The notes below the pieces were generated by a model that was given only the letters and a program-made list of their open reading frames with translations, ran no database searches and was not told where the DNA came from. From NCBI GenBank assembly GCA_020849655.1, contig JADLFU010000145.1, positions 1-51,397 on the forward strand: a stretch of DNA of 51,397 bases, written 5' to 3'. This DNA is from Polyangiaceae bacterium (GTDB lineage Bacteria > Myxococcota_A > Polyangia > Polyangiales > Polyangiaceae). Below are positions 36,365-44,921 of this stretch, piece after piece (within the stretch, counting starts at the first letter, position 1; each line of letters starts with the position of its first letter). The position numbers and the translations under genes were made by a program.

Positions 36365-37521
36365 TTGATGATCGTGGGGCAGCCGAGCACCGCCTCGATC
36401 TGCGCGAGCCCGTCGGCCTTCACCGCCGCGCAGAGCCCGCCGCAGAGCTTGATGCGCGTGGGCTTCGCGGGATCGTCGTAGTCCCACGCGCCGTCCGCCG
36501 CGCAGCCGGGCGACCGCGCGAGATCGGTCACCTTGCCGTCGCCCGCGGTGTACCGGACGTTGACCTCGGTGTAGTCGATCTTCATGCCGCCGGGCGGCGC
36601 GGGGATGGGGAACTCGCAGCCGAGCCCCTCGCCGCGCACCGTCGCGAGCGCGTCGCGGAACTTCTTGTCGGGATCGACGCCGTCGACGAACACCGCGCTG
36701 CCGCCGCCCTTCTGCGAGACGAGCTGGGCGAACGCGACGTCGTCCGAGTCCTTGCTGAAGCTGACGACGAACGTGCGCACCTTCGACTGCCCGTGCGCCT
36801 TCTCCGCGAGCGAGGCGATGACGTCCGGCGACAGCGCGTCGACGCCCGTGCACGTCGCGGGTTGCGGAGCGGGCGAGCCGTCCGTGACGAGCAGGACGAC
36901 GAAAGCGTCGCCGGGCTGCTGCTTCAGCGTGTCGGCGCCGCGCGTGTACGCGCCGAGCAGCGCGGGGTACATCGGCGATCCGAAGCCGTTCGGCGACATC
37001 GCCGCGAGCGCGCCCTCGATCTTGGATTTGTTCGCCGGGAGCAGGCCGAAGGCGACGGCGGGATCCTGGTACGGCGCGAAATCGCACTCGTTGCCGGGCT
37101 GCTGGTTCACCGCGGGGAACGGCGTCATCGCGACGTCGATGCCGACCGACGCCTTGTCGTCGAGGAACGCCGAGACGCCCGCCTTCACGGCCTCCCAGCG
37201 GGTCGCCATCGAGGACGACCGATCGACCAGCAGGTACAGGTGCAGCGGGATGCGCGTCGCCTTCGCGTCGATCGTGCTGCACCCCTCGGGGAGCGCGTCG
37301 GACACGCCGCCGTCCTGGCCCGAGAAGCCTCCGCCCGCGCCCGCGCCGCCCGCGCCCGCGCCCGCCGTCGAGCCGCCCGCGCCCGCCGCGCCGCCGCCTG
37401 TCGCGCCCGCGAAGGTCGAGCCGTCGTCGCTCACCTTCGTCCCGCCCGAGGAGCACGCGCCTGCGGCGAGGAGCGGCGAGCCGAGCGCGACGACGAGGAG
37501 CCACCGGGAGGGGAAGCGCAT
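36361..37521 (-). CDS. Lipoprotein with von Willebrand factor A domain
   Basis: A 386-residue surface or periplasmic lipoprotein (lipobox AAGACSS, Cys23). A low-complexity Gly/Ala linker (about 38-73) leads to a VWA domain from about 90 to 300. Its MIDAS is complete at the start: DRSSSM (Asp100, Ser102, Ser104), with TDGSP later. MIDAS domains bind ligands through a metal ion. A C-terminal Cys-bearing region follows ([12 protein letters not shown]). It is the first gene of an overlapping group with two peptide ATPases and an esterase, and is divergent from the unknown gene at 37611. Confidence 0.87.
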   Translation of the reverse strand: MRFPSRWLLVVALGSPLLAAGACSSGGTKVSDDGSTFAGATGGGAAGAGGSTAGAGAGGAGAGGGFSGQDGGVSDALPEGCSTIDAKATRIPLHLYLLVDRSSSMATRWEAVKAGVSAFLDDKASVGIDVAMTPFPAVNQQPGNECDFAPYQDPAVAFGLLPANKSKIEGALAAMSPNGFGSPMYPALLGAYTRGADTLKQQPGDAFVVLLVTDGSPAPQPATCTGVDALSPDVIASLAEKAHGQSKVRTFVVSFSKDSDDVAFAQLVSQKGGGSAVFVDGVDPDKKFRDALATVRGEGLGCEFPIPAPPGGMKIDYTEVNVRYTAGDGKVTDLARSPGCAADGAWDYDDPAKPTRIKLCGGLCAAVKADGLAQIEAVLGCPTIIK

Positions 37522-37610
37522 GACGGCGGAGGTTAGACGAAAGGCGGCGACGGCGCCGCACCGCCTCGCGCGCTTGTCGCGCGCGCCCGACTTTGCGACG
37601 GTGTCGCCCG

Positions 37611-38237
37611 ATGAGCAGGGCCGCCGTCGGGCTGGGCACGTTCCGGGTCGTGTCGCGCGAGAAGTCCGAGATGACCGCGGGGAAGTTCTTCGAGCTCCCG
37701 CAGGAGGGCGCGATCACGCTCCGCTACGAGAGCAGCGACGAGGTCAGCGTCTGCGTGGGCAACGGCGACGTCGAGGCGGAGATCGCGCGCGTGTCGGTGA
37801 CGGAGGGCCCGCTGCAGCTCGAGATGCTGGGCAAGCGCTACGCGCCGTCGACGCGCACCCGCCCGCTGTCGAGGATGCCAGGCGCGCTCGCCCGCGCGAC
37901 CGAGATGGCCGAGCGCGTGTCGCAGCTCGGCGTGGACGATCGCAGGATGCTCCGCGCGCTCGCGAGGCTCGAGCGAGAGGGCGCGCACGGCATCGAGGAC
38001 GACGAGAACGAGCCGCCTCCCGCGATCGAGCGCCTGCGGTGGCTAGGGTTCGTCGATTTCTTCCGCGAGGGCCCGGCCTGGCGCGCGCGGCTCAACGACT
38101 ACGGGCGGTGGGCCGTCGGCGACCCGGAGCTGCGCGCGCGGGGCATCCCGATGATGGGCGTGCGCACGACGGGCGATCTGCTCGAGGCGGCGTCGCAGGC
38201 GTTCAAGGCTCCCTGGCAAGACGACCCGAAGAAGTGA
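37611..38237 (+). CDS. Conserved-looking cytoplasmic protein, unknown function
   Basis: A 208-residue protein with no signal peptide or membrane segment. The first half is beta-rich ([39 protein letters not shown]). The second has helices and a segment ([17 protein letters not shown]) that could form a winged-helix-like fold. I do not recognise a family. The ATG at 37611 is used because an in-frame ATG 18 bases earlier begins with an Arg/Cys run and lacks a ribosome-binding site. It precedes the TolC-type gene by 39 bases and may be co-transcribed. Confidence 0.6.
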   Translation: MSRAAVGLGTFRVVSREKSEMTAGKFFELPQEGAITLRYESSDEVSVCVGNGDVEAEIARVSVTEGPLQLEMLGKRYAPSTRTRPLSRMPGALARATEMAERVSQLGVDDRRMLRALARLEREGAHGIEDDENEPPPAIERLRWLGFVDFFREGPAWRARLNDYGRWAVGDPELRARGIPMMGVRTTGDLLEAASQAFKAPWQDDPKK

Positions 38238-38276
38238 GGTTGCCGGCCGGCCCGCGCGAGGCCAAAGCTCCGCGCC

Positions 38277-39743
38277 ATGCGCTCCCTCCACGCCGCCGCC
38301 GCGCTGTCGCTCCTCGCCGCCCTGGGCGCGGGCGCGGTCGCGCGCGCGCAGGTCCCGCCCGCGGCGCCGACCATGCCCGCGGCGTCCTCGTCTGCGGCGC
38401 CAGCGCTCTCCGGCGTCGCGGCCGACCTCCCTCCCCCGCCCGCGGTCGACGATCCCTTGCTCGAGGCGCCGCCCCTCGCCGCGAAGCAGGTCGCCGGCTG
38501 GCAGGACGCGCTCACGCTCGTGAAGGCGCGATCGATCGACTACCGCCTCGCGCTCGCCGACCTCGAGCGCGCGCACGCGCAGGCCGAGGTCGCGCAGGCC
38601 TCGTCGATGCCGACGCTGACCGGGACGGCGAACATCTCGCAGCCGCTGCTGCGCACCATCACGAACCCCCGCACGGGCGACACGCTGAAGCAGTACGTGC
38701 CGGAGAACTCCCACTCCATCAGCGGCTCGGCGACGCTGTCGATCCCCGTGTACGCGCCGCGGGCGTGGTGGGCGCGCGGGACGGCGCGGGAGAGCGAGCG
38801 CGCGGCCGAGCTGCAGATCGCCGAGCAGAAGCGGCTGCTCGCGGCCGCCGTCGCCGACTCGCTCGTCGCCGAGATCGTCGCCGAGCGCGTGGTCGAGCTG
38901 AACCGCAGCGCGCTCCGCGCCGCGCTCGAGCGGGTCGCCTTGACGAAGCGCCGCGTCGATCTCGGCGTCGCGACCGCGCTCGACTTGCTGCGAGTCGAGC
39001 AGGACGCGAACACCACGCGCGCGCAGGTCGTCGCGGGCGACGAGGCGCTCCGCAAGGCGCGAGAGGCGCTCGGGCTCGCGCTCGGGTTCTCGGAGCCGTA
39101 CGGCGTCCCGCGGGATCTCTCGCTCGATCAGTTCGCGAGGGACAGCGAGCGCGCGTGCCCGCGCGGCGAGTCGGCCGACCAGCGCACGGACGTCGGCGTC
39201 GCCCGCCAGCGCGGGGAGGTCGCGAAGCGCGCGACGCGCGACGCGGAGCTCGCGTACCATCCGACGGTGAACGTCGTCACCACGTACGGCATCACTTGGC
39301 AGCCGTTCACGCCAGTCTTGCAGTCGAAGCCCGACCGGCACGTCTCGTACCACACGTGGACGATCGCGGGCGTCCTGTCGTGGAACATCTACGACGGAGG
39401 CGCGCGCGCGGGGCAGCTCCGCGACGCGGAGGCGCAGGCCGGGCAGGCGATGCTGCGCACCGAGCAGACGCTACGACAGGCGACCGTGCAGGTCGCGCAG
39501 GCCGCGCGGGCGGTGCAGGTCGCGGAGCGCGCGCGGGAGATCGCGGGCCGCTCCCGCGACATGTCGCGAGACGCCGAGCGCATGGCCCGCACCGGCTTCT
39601 TGCTCGGCCGCGGCACCTCGCTCGAGCTGGTCGACGCCGGCCGGAGCCTGCGCGACGCCGAGATCCAGCTCGCCCTGAAGGAGTTCGACGTCGTGCAAGC
39701 GAAGATCCGCGCCCTGTTCGCGCTGTCATCGTGCACCTATTGA
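38277..39743 (+). CDS. Second TolC-family outer-membrane protein
   Basis: A 488-residue protein. A signal peptide ends near ARAQV, followed by a Pro/Ala-rich stretch to about residue 70 that is absent from typical TolC. The two OEP repeats follow, with helices rich in Ala/Glu/Arg (LERAHAQAEVAQASS, about 95-110; LRQATVQVAQAARAVQVAERA, about 400-420) and strands such as HTWTIAGVLSWNIYDGGARAG. The final SLELVDAGRSLRDAEIQLALKEFDVVQAK is the classic end of the second repeat. It is distinct from the other TolC-type protein here and has no adjacent pump. Confidence 0.9.
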   Translation: MRSLHAAAALSLLAALGAGAVARAQVPPAAPTMPAASSSAAPALSGVAADLPPPPAVDDPLLEAPPLAAKQVAGWQDALTLVKARSIDYRLALADLERAHAQAEVAQASSMPTLTGTANISQPLLRTITNPRTGDTLKQYVPENSHSISGSATLSIPVYAPRAWWARGTARESERAAELQIAEQKRLLAAAVADSLVAEIVAERVVELNRSALRAALERVALTKRRVDLGVATALDLLRVEQDANTTRAQVVAGDEALRKAREALGLALGFSEPYGVPRDLSLDQFARDSERACPRGESADQRTDVGVARQRGEVAKRATRDAELAYHPTVNVVTTYGITWQPFTPVLQSKPDRHVSYHTWTIAGVLSWNIYDGGARAGQLRDAEAQAGQAMLRTEQTLRQATVQVAQAARAVQVAERAREIAGRSRDMSRDAERMARTGFLLGRGTSLELVDAGRSLRDAEIQLALKEFDVVQAKIRALFALSSCTY

Positions 39744-39858
39744 GCGCACGTTCTCGGGATCTTCACCGATGCGAGCGGATGGCTCGCCTCCCAACGCAAA
39801 ATTCCACGAGGGGAGCTGTCCGCTGCGCTCGAGTCCGCGAAACCCACGCTGACCGCAG

Positions 39859-39885
39859 TTGCGGAAGCTGTGGCTGGCCTATAGG
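39859..39885 (+). promoter_or_regulatory. Possible promoter of the Gly/Ala-rich lipoprotein gene
   Basis: TTGCGG (39859-39864) and TATAGG (39880-39885) are 15 bases apart, a little short. Transcription would start near 39892, only about five bases before the ATG at 39897, giving a nearly leaderless message. No ribosome-binding site is visible, which fits. The 153-base gap is the most AT-rich stretch of this region. Confidence 0.35.
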
Positions 39886-39896
39886 GTGAGCGCAAG

Positions 39897-40613
39897 ATGG
39901 CTTCGCAGAAGAACTCCGTGGGGGCGTTCGCTTGGATCTCTCTGTTCGCGGCGCTCGCGGCGTGCGCGCAGGCCAAGGCGGAGGTCCAGGAGGAGCCCGG
40001 AGCGACCGGCGGCGCCGTGAACACCGGCGGCTCGAAGGCCGGCACCGGCGGCAAGGCCGGCTCCACGTCCGCTGGCGGCAAGGCGAACACCTCGGGATCA
40101 TCGGCCGCGGGCGCCGTGGGGTTCGGCGGCGACGCGGGCGCCCCGTCGTTCGGAGGCGCGGGAGGAGATCCGTTCGGAGGCGGCGGCGAGGCCGGCTCCG
40201 GCGGAGGCCCCGGCACCGGCGGCAGCGGCGGCATGGGCGGCGCGATCACCTGCGGCGCCGTGATGTGCCCGGTCGAGGCCACCTGCTGCACCGACAAGGA
40301 CGAGTGCGGCGACAGCTTCCTCGGCATGGGCACGTGCGATCCGCTCTCCACCGGGACGGGCGGCGCCGCGGGCGCAGCGGGCACGGCCGGCGCAGCGGGC
40401 GAAGGTGGCGCAGCGGGCGAGGGCGGCGCCGCGGGCGCGAGCGGCGGCGGCGGCGCGGCTGCAGGCGCAGGTGGCATGAGCGGTGGCGGCGGCGCGTCCG
40501 CGGGGACGGGCGGTATGAGCGGGGGCGGCGGCGCGTCCGCGGGCGCGGGCGGTGACGCGGGCGCAGGCGGCGCGGCGGCAGGGTCGAGCGGCACCGCGGG
40601 CGCGGGCGGCTGA
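39897..40613 (+). CDS. Gly/Ala-rich low-complexity lipoprotein
   Basis: A 238-residue lipoprotein (lipobox LAACA, Cys23). After a short Glu-rich piece, residues 35 to about 118 and from about 145 to the end are Gly/Ala/Ser-rich repeats (GAGGMSGGGGASAGTGG). The only ordered segment is a small Cys-rich patch at about 121-141 (CGAVMCPVEATCCTDKDEC). It is probably a flexible surface protein. The opposite strand shows a Pro/Ala frame that is a codon-composition shadow. No function is known. Confidence 0.7.
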   Translation: MASQKNSVGAFAWISLFAALAACAQAKAEVQEEPGATGGAVNTGGSKAGTGGKAGSTSAGGKANTSGSSAAGAVGFGGDAGAPSFGGAGGDPFGGGGEAGSGGGPGTGGSGGMGGAITCGAVMCPVEATCCTDKDECGDSFLGMGTCDPLSTGTGGAAGAAGTAGAAGEGGAAGEGGAAGASGGGGAAAGAGGMSGGGGASAGTGGMSGGGGASAGAGGDAGAGGAAAGSSGTAGAGG

Positions 40614-40625
40614 CCCGCCGCTCGC

Positions 40626-41840
40626 TCACACGGGGACGGTCGTCGCGAGGGTGCGGAGCGCGATGCAGAGCAGCGTCGCGTCGTCCGCGAGCGGCTTGCC
40701 GCGGGTGAACTCGGAGAGCGCCGCCGCGACCGCGTCGGAGACCTTCTCGCGCGCGGCGATGGCGTCGCGCGCCGTGCGGCTGAGGCCCTCCTCTCCGTAG
40801 ACGCGCGCGCCGTCGAACACCTCGGTGCAGCCGTCGGTGAACACGAGGAGGTGATCGCCCTCCGCGAGGTCGACCGTCGCCTCGGGGACGACGAGATCGT
40901 CGACGACGCCGAGGATGGGGCCCGACGCCTCCAGCTCCTCGAACACGCCCGCGCGCACGACGCACGGGGGCGGGTGCCCCGCGGCCGCGAACACGATCTC
41001 CCGCTCGCGGAAGCGCACGTCGACGCACGCGGCGGTGAACTGGACGCGCGCGTGGGCGAACTTCGCGACGAGCGCGCCGTTCAGCGCCGCGAGCGCCGCC
41101 GCGGGTGAGCGCAGGTGCCGGGTCGCCTCGTACTCGCTCACGATCAGCATCGTCGTGAGCGACGCCTGCACGCCATGACCGACGGCGTCCGCGACGAACA
41201 CGCGCAGCGAGCCGTCCGACAGCACATGCAGCTGGTAGACGTCGCCGCCCACCTGGTCGACGGGCTGGTAGAGGACGTCGATCTCGACGCCGGGGAGGTC
41301 GGGGTGCTGGCGGAGCAGCCGCTGCTGGAACTCCCGCGCCTGCGCCAGATCCTGCTCGAGGTCGGCCGTGATGAGCGCGCTCTTGCCGGAGCGCCGCGCG
41401 AGGTACAGCTCCTCGAGCGTCTCGGCCTCGCCCTCGTCCATGATGGTGAAGCGGAGCTTCGTCGCGCGGCCGAGGCCGACCGCGTCGCCGTCGACGAGCT
41501 GCGTGGCCGACGAGATGCGCCTGCCGTTCACGTACGTGCCGTTCGTCGACCGGTTGTCGTCGAGCATGTAGGCCTCACCGAGGCGCAGGCAGCGCGAGTG
41601 GAGCCGCGAGAGCCCCTCGTCCGGGAGCTGCACCGTGCAGTCGTGGCTGCGACCGAAGCTGACGACGGCGCCGTGGGGGACGCGCACGACCCGCCCCGTG
41701 TCGGCGCCCGAGGTGATGAGGAACACGCCGACGCGCCGACGGACGGACGACGAGCTGGGATCGCTCTGCACCGCTCGCGTCTGGTCGAGGCGAGTGGCGT
41801 TCAGGGGCGACTTCCGCGAAGGCGGGGGCGCGTCGGCCAT
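40626..41840 (-). CDS. FHA domain plus SpoIIE/PP2C-type phosphatase
   Basis: A 404-residue signalling protein. After an N-terminal Thr/Ser tail, an FHA domain (about 37-130) reads phospho-Thr peptides: Arg64 in FGRSHDC, SRLHSR (Ser78, His81) and STNGTYVNG (Asn100) are present. The C-terminal half (about 160-400) is a SpoIIE/PP2C-like phosphatase with the metal motifs GGDVYQLHV and VFVADAVGHGVQASL and later AAGHPPP and DDATLL. It is the last gene of an operon with the E1 genes. Its start lies 40 bases inside the DUF3025 gene; an upstream in-frame ATG (41915) is less likely because it would deepen that overlap. Confidence 0.88.
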   Translation of the reverse strand: MADAPPPSRKSPLNATRLDQTRAVQSDPSSSSVRRRVGVFLITSGADTGRVVRVPHGAVVSFGRSHDCTVQLPDEGLSRLHSRCLRLGEAYMLDDNRSTNGTYVNGRRISSATQLVDGDAVGLGRATKLRFTIMDEGEAETLEELYLARRSGKSALITADLEQDLAQAREFQQRLLRQHPDLPGVEIDVLYQPVDQVGGDVYQLHVLSDGSLRVFVADAVGHGVQASLTTMLIVSEYEATRHLRSPAAALAALNGALVAKFAHARVQFTAACVDVRFREREIVFAAAGHPPPCVVRAGVFEELEASGPILGVVDDLVVPEATVDLAEGDHLLVFTDGCTEVFDGARVYGEEGLSRTARDAIAAREKVSDAVAAALSEFTRGKPLADDATLLCIALRTLATTVPV

Positions 41841-42583
41841 TCGTCCCACAACGATGAAGCGGGTCGCCGCGCGCGTAAAGCGGGTTTCGAGGTCGCGCAG
41901 ACCTCTCGCAGCCACGCGCTGCCGAGATCTCGCCGATTCATCGGGAATTGTCCGCGGTCGAGCCGCTCCGCGAGCGCGCGATCAACGTCCGCCTCGCGCA
42001 CCCACGCGACGGCCGCGAGCACGTCCGCCGGCCTGCCCTCGGCCTCGTGCTCGAGCAGCGCGTGGCCGAACACGTGCACCGTGGCGGCGCCCGTGGCGAC
42101 GAGGTCGGGGAGCCTTGCGAGGCGCGCGTCCGCGTCGGAGCAGACGACGAGCCCTCCCTCGTCGAGCATCGCGAGCGCGTCTTGCTCGTCGGTGCGCGCG
42201 TTCGGCAGCGAGGTCGCGTGCGCCGGGACGCGGGCCCGGATGGCTCGCAGCTGCCGCGCGTGCAGCGCCCGCTTCGCCCGGGGGAACCTCGCCCACACGA
42301 GCGCGTTGGCGAGATCGTGCCAGCAGGCGCGCGTGGGCACCTCACCGCGCTCGACGATGCACGCGTCGTAGACGGAGGAGAGATCGACGGGCGCGCCCCG
42401 CCGGCGCCTCGGCAGCGGCGCGACGAAGCGCACGCCCGCGCGACCGGCGAGCGCGCCGTTGAGATCGACGATCGACGGCCACCCCGGGCCGTCGCCGAGC
42501 CCGAGAGCGAGCGAGCGCACCCCGGCGAACGCGGGCCGCGCGAAGACCGTCGGATCGAAGCGGCCGCCCGCGCCCAGGGTCAC
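41801..42583 (-). CDS. DUF3025 domain protein
   Basis: A 260-residue cytoplasmic protein. The DUF3025 hallmark is the block ACIVERGEVPTRACWHDLANALVWARFPRAKRALHARQL (about 74-112), with TRACWHD and ALVW invariant in relatives; the N-terminal part carries a core beginning RFDPTVFARPAF. Its biochemical function is unknown. It starts at a GTG that overlaps the E1 beta stop (GTGA) and runs 40 bases into the phosphatase gene, so it is translationally linked to both. Confidence 0.8.
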   Translation of the reverse strand: MTLGAGGRFDPTVFARPAFAGVRSLALGLGDGPGWPSIVDLNGALAGRAGVRFVAPLPRRRRGAPVDLSSVYDACIVERGEVPTRACWHDLANALVWARFPRAKRALHARQLRAIRARVPAHATSLPNARTDEQDALAMLDEGGLVVCSDADARLARLPDLVATGAATVHVFGHALLEHEAEGRPADVLAAVAWVREADVDRALAERLDRGQFPMNRRDLGSAWLREVCATSKPALRARRPASSLWDEWPTRPRLRGSRP

Positions 42584-43749
42584 CGGACGGCGTACGCGCG
42601 CGCGAAGGCCTCGCGGTGGTCGAGCTCGGCGGACGCGAGCCGCGGGGGCGCGGCCGGGCGCGACCGCGGCGCCGATGACGCCCCGCGCGCGATGGAGGTC
42701 GCCGCGAGCTCTCGCACCGCCTGCTCGATCCCGCTCGCCTGCGGGACGCTCGCCTTCTCGAGTTCATCGGAGAGGCCGATGCCGGGGAGGTTCTTGCCGG
42801 CGAGCACGCGCGGCGCCGCGAGCAGCTCGCCGAACAGCTCCTCCGTCACGCGCCGCGCGAGGTGCTCGCCGAAGTTCGTCACCTCGGTGTCCTCGTTGAT
42901 GAGCAGGAGGCGCCGCGTGCGCGACACGCTCTCGACGAGCCCCTCCCAGTCGTACGGGATGAGCGAGCGCAGATCGATGACCTCGACCGAGACGCCGTCG
43001 GCGGCGACCTGCTCGGCGACCCGCTCGCAGATGGCGACCATGCGGCCGTACGCGACCACCGTGACGTCGCGCCCCTCGCGGACGCGCTTCAGCTTGCCGA
43101 ACGGGAGGAAGATGTCCGGCGTGTCGGGCCACTCGGGCCGCCACTTCGATCGATCGCCGAGCGGCGCGTCGATCATCTTCGAGAGCACGCGCTCGTCCTC
43201 GGGCTCGCCGGGGATGAGCTCGCCCGGTCGCGCCTTCACGCGCATCAGCGCCTTCGGCAGCAGCACCATCACCGGGTTCGGATCGACGATCGCGGAGAGC
43301 AGGAGGCCGTACGTGTCGTAGGGCGTGGACGGCATCACCACCTTCCAGCCAGGCGTCCGCGTCGCCTGCGCGTCGAACGAGTGCGAGTGGTAGATGCTGC
43401 CGTGGATGCCCGAGCCGACCGGCGTCATCATCACCATCGGGAGGCTCCAGTCGCCGTTGGACGACCAGTGCATCGCGCCGGCGAGCTTCAGCAGATCGAT
43501 CGTGTTGAACGCGTAGTCGCCGAACTGGATCTCGCACACCGGGCGCTGGCCGGCGAGCGCGAGGCCCATCGCCGCGCCGATGACGCCGCGCTCGTCGAGC
43601 GGGGAGTTCCACGCGGTCGCGAGGCCCTGCGTCGCGGTGAACACGCCGCCGAGGGGCGGGCCCACGTCCTCGCCGAAGATGTCCGTCACGCCGAGGCGCG
43701 TCTCGCCGACGTGGAGCGCCATGCGCACTGCCTGGACCTGGGTCGCCAT
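42580..43749 (-). CDS. 2-oxoacid dehydrogenase E1 component, beta subunit
   Basis: The beta chain of a heterotetrameric thiamine-diphosphate E1, probably the branched-chain 2-oxoacid dehydrogenase. The 389-residue protein has the transketolase pyrimidine domain (VGPPLGGVFTATQGLATAW, ERGVIGAAMGLALAGQRPVCEIQFGDY) and the C-terminal transketolase domain (VTVVAYGRMVAICERVAEQ, VIDLRSLIPYDWEGL, INEDTEVTNFGEH). The Glu in the cofactor region and DTEV pattern are normal for BCKDH/acetoin types. A tail beyond about 345 (Ala/Arg/Ser-rich) is extra. The gene follows the alpha subunit by 17 bases. Confidence 0.92.
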   Translation of the reverse strand: MATQVQAVRMALHVGETRLGVTDIFGEDVGPPLGGVFTATQGLATAWNSPLDERGVIGAAMGLALAGQRPVCEIQFGDYAFNTIDLLKLAGAMHWSSNGDWSLPMVMMTPVGSGIHGSIYHSHSFDAQATRTPGWKVVMPSTPYDTYGLLLSAIVDPNPVMVLLPKALMRVKARPGELIPGEPEDERVLSKMIDAPLGDRSKWRPEWPDTPDIFLPFGKLKRVREGRDVTVVAYGRMVAICERVAEQVAADGVSVEVIDLRSLIPYDWEGLVESVSRTRRLLLINEDTEVTNFGEHLARRVTEELFGELLAAPRVLAGKNLPGIGLSDELEKASVPQASGIEQAVRELAATSIARGASSAPRSRPAAPPRLASAELDHREAFARAYAVR

Positions 43750-43766
43750 CGTCTCGTCTCCGTCGC

Positions 43767-44849
43767 TCAGTGGGCCTGGTCGAGCCAGGGGGTGCGGCGG
43801 CCGCCGCCGTGGTTGTCACAGGGGATGGGGTTCTGTTGCACGACGTCGCGCTCCGCGAAGACGTGGTCCCAGACCGTGTGTCCCTCGGGCTGAGGCTCCG
43901 CGATCACCCGCCGCGCGGCGGCCAGCAGCTCCTCCGTCTTCTGCGCGCGCATCGCGTCGAGCTCGGCGCGCCCGCGGAGGCCGCGCTCCTCGAGCTTCTT
44001 CTCGATCTCGACGAGGCAGTCGACCTCGCCCTTCACCAGGTTGGCGCCCGACGACGACGAGTGACCGTAGAGCCGCGACACGCGCGCCTCGAGCAGGAAG
44101 GGCCGCCGCTCGGTGCGCACGTAGCGCATCGCCTCCTCGAGCTCGCGGTACGCCACCTCGGCGTCGTTCGCGTCGATGGTCTTGCTGCGGATGCCGAAGG
44201 CGCGCCCTCGATCGGAGATGCGCGCCTCGCCGTGCTGGGTCGCGGCCGGGGTCGAGATGCCGTACTCGTTGTTCGTCACGATCATCAGGCAGGGCAGCTC
44301 GTTGCCGGGGCGCGACACCCAGATGAGGCACGTCGCGAAGTCGCCCTCGGCCGTCCCGGCGTCGCCGCCCTGCACGATCGTGATGCCCCGGCCGCCATAG
44401 CGCTTCTGCGCGAGCGCGGTGCCCGGGGCCATCGAGAACTGCACCTCGATCGGCGACGAGATCGGCGCGACGTTCCACCTGCGGATGGACGCGTGTCCGG
44501 CGAAGTTGCGCCCGCCCGAGTACGGATCGGTCGCGGTGTTCTTCATCTGCCGGAGCGCGTCGACCGGATCGGCGCCCATCGCGAGCAGCGTCGCGCTCGA
44601 GCGGTAGTGGAGGTGCAAGTAGTCGTGCGCGAGGCCCTCGCCGCGATCGACGAGCATCCCGAGCGCGACGTTGAACGCCTCCTCGCCGGGGCCGCCGATC
44701 CAGAAGTAGCCGTCGCCCTGCTTCTGCATGCGGATGAGGCGCTCCTCGAGCACGCGGCCCGTCAGCATCAGCTCGTGCATCCGCAGGAGCGTCTCGTCGG
44801 GGAGCGGGCGCGGCTGGCTCTCTCGGGGCGGCAGGACGGCGGCTTCCAT
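43767..44849 (-). CDS. 2-oxoacid dehydrogenase E1 component, alpha subunit
   Basis: The alpha chain of the E1 enzyme, 360 residues, which binds thiamine diphosphate and decarboxylates branched-chain 2-oxoacids. It has GEEAFNVALGMLV, the diphosphate motif VQGGDAGTAEGDFATCL...IVTNN (GD-x about 25-NN) and a loop RLYGHSSSSGANL (His263, Ser264-267) that aligns with the regulatory phosphorylation loop of mammalian E1 alpha. No E2 or E3 gene is present. It heads the operon continuing with E1 beta, DUF3025 and the FHA phosphatase. It is divergent from cysS. Confidence 0.92.
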   Translation of the reverse strand: MEAAVLPPRESQPRPLPDETLLRMHELMLTGRVLEERLIRMQKQGDGYFWIGGPGEEAFNVALGMLVDRGEGLAHDYLHLHYRSSATLLAMGADPVDALRQMKNTATDPYSGGRNFAGHASIRRWNVAPISSPIEVQFSMAPGTALAQKRYGGRGITIVQGGDAGTAEGDFATCLIWVSRPGNELPCLMIVTNNEYGISTPAATQHGEARISDRGRAFGIRSKTIDANDAEVAYRELEEAMRYVRTERRPFLLEARVSRLYGHSSSSGANLVKGEVDCLVEIEKKLEERGLRGRAELDAMRAQKTEELLAAARRVIAEPQPEGHTVWDHVFAERDVVQQNPIPCDNHGGGRRTPWLDQAH

Positions 44850-44921
44850 GCGTCGAGGGCGTAGTCGCGGGTGGCCGACGCGACAACCGCCTCGGCGCTG
44901 ATCTGCTAGACACCGCGCCCC

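Noticed and set aside
36584-39889. A 1101-residue plus-strand frame covering several genes
   Set aside because: Crosses the VWA lipoprotein, the unknown gene and tolC in wrong frames or antisense; composition is that of a shadow.
39737-40594. Pro/Ala-rich frame opposite the Gly/Ala-rich lipoprotein
   Set aside because: Antisense of Gly/Ala codons automatically gives Pro/Ala repeats; no start context or domain.
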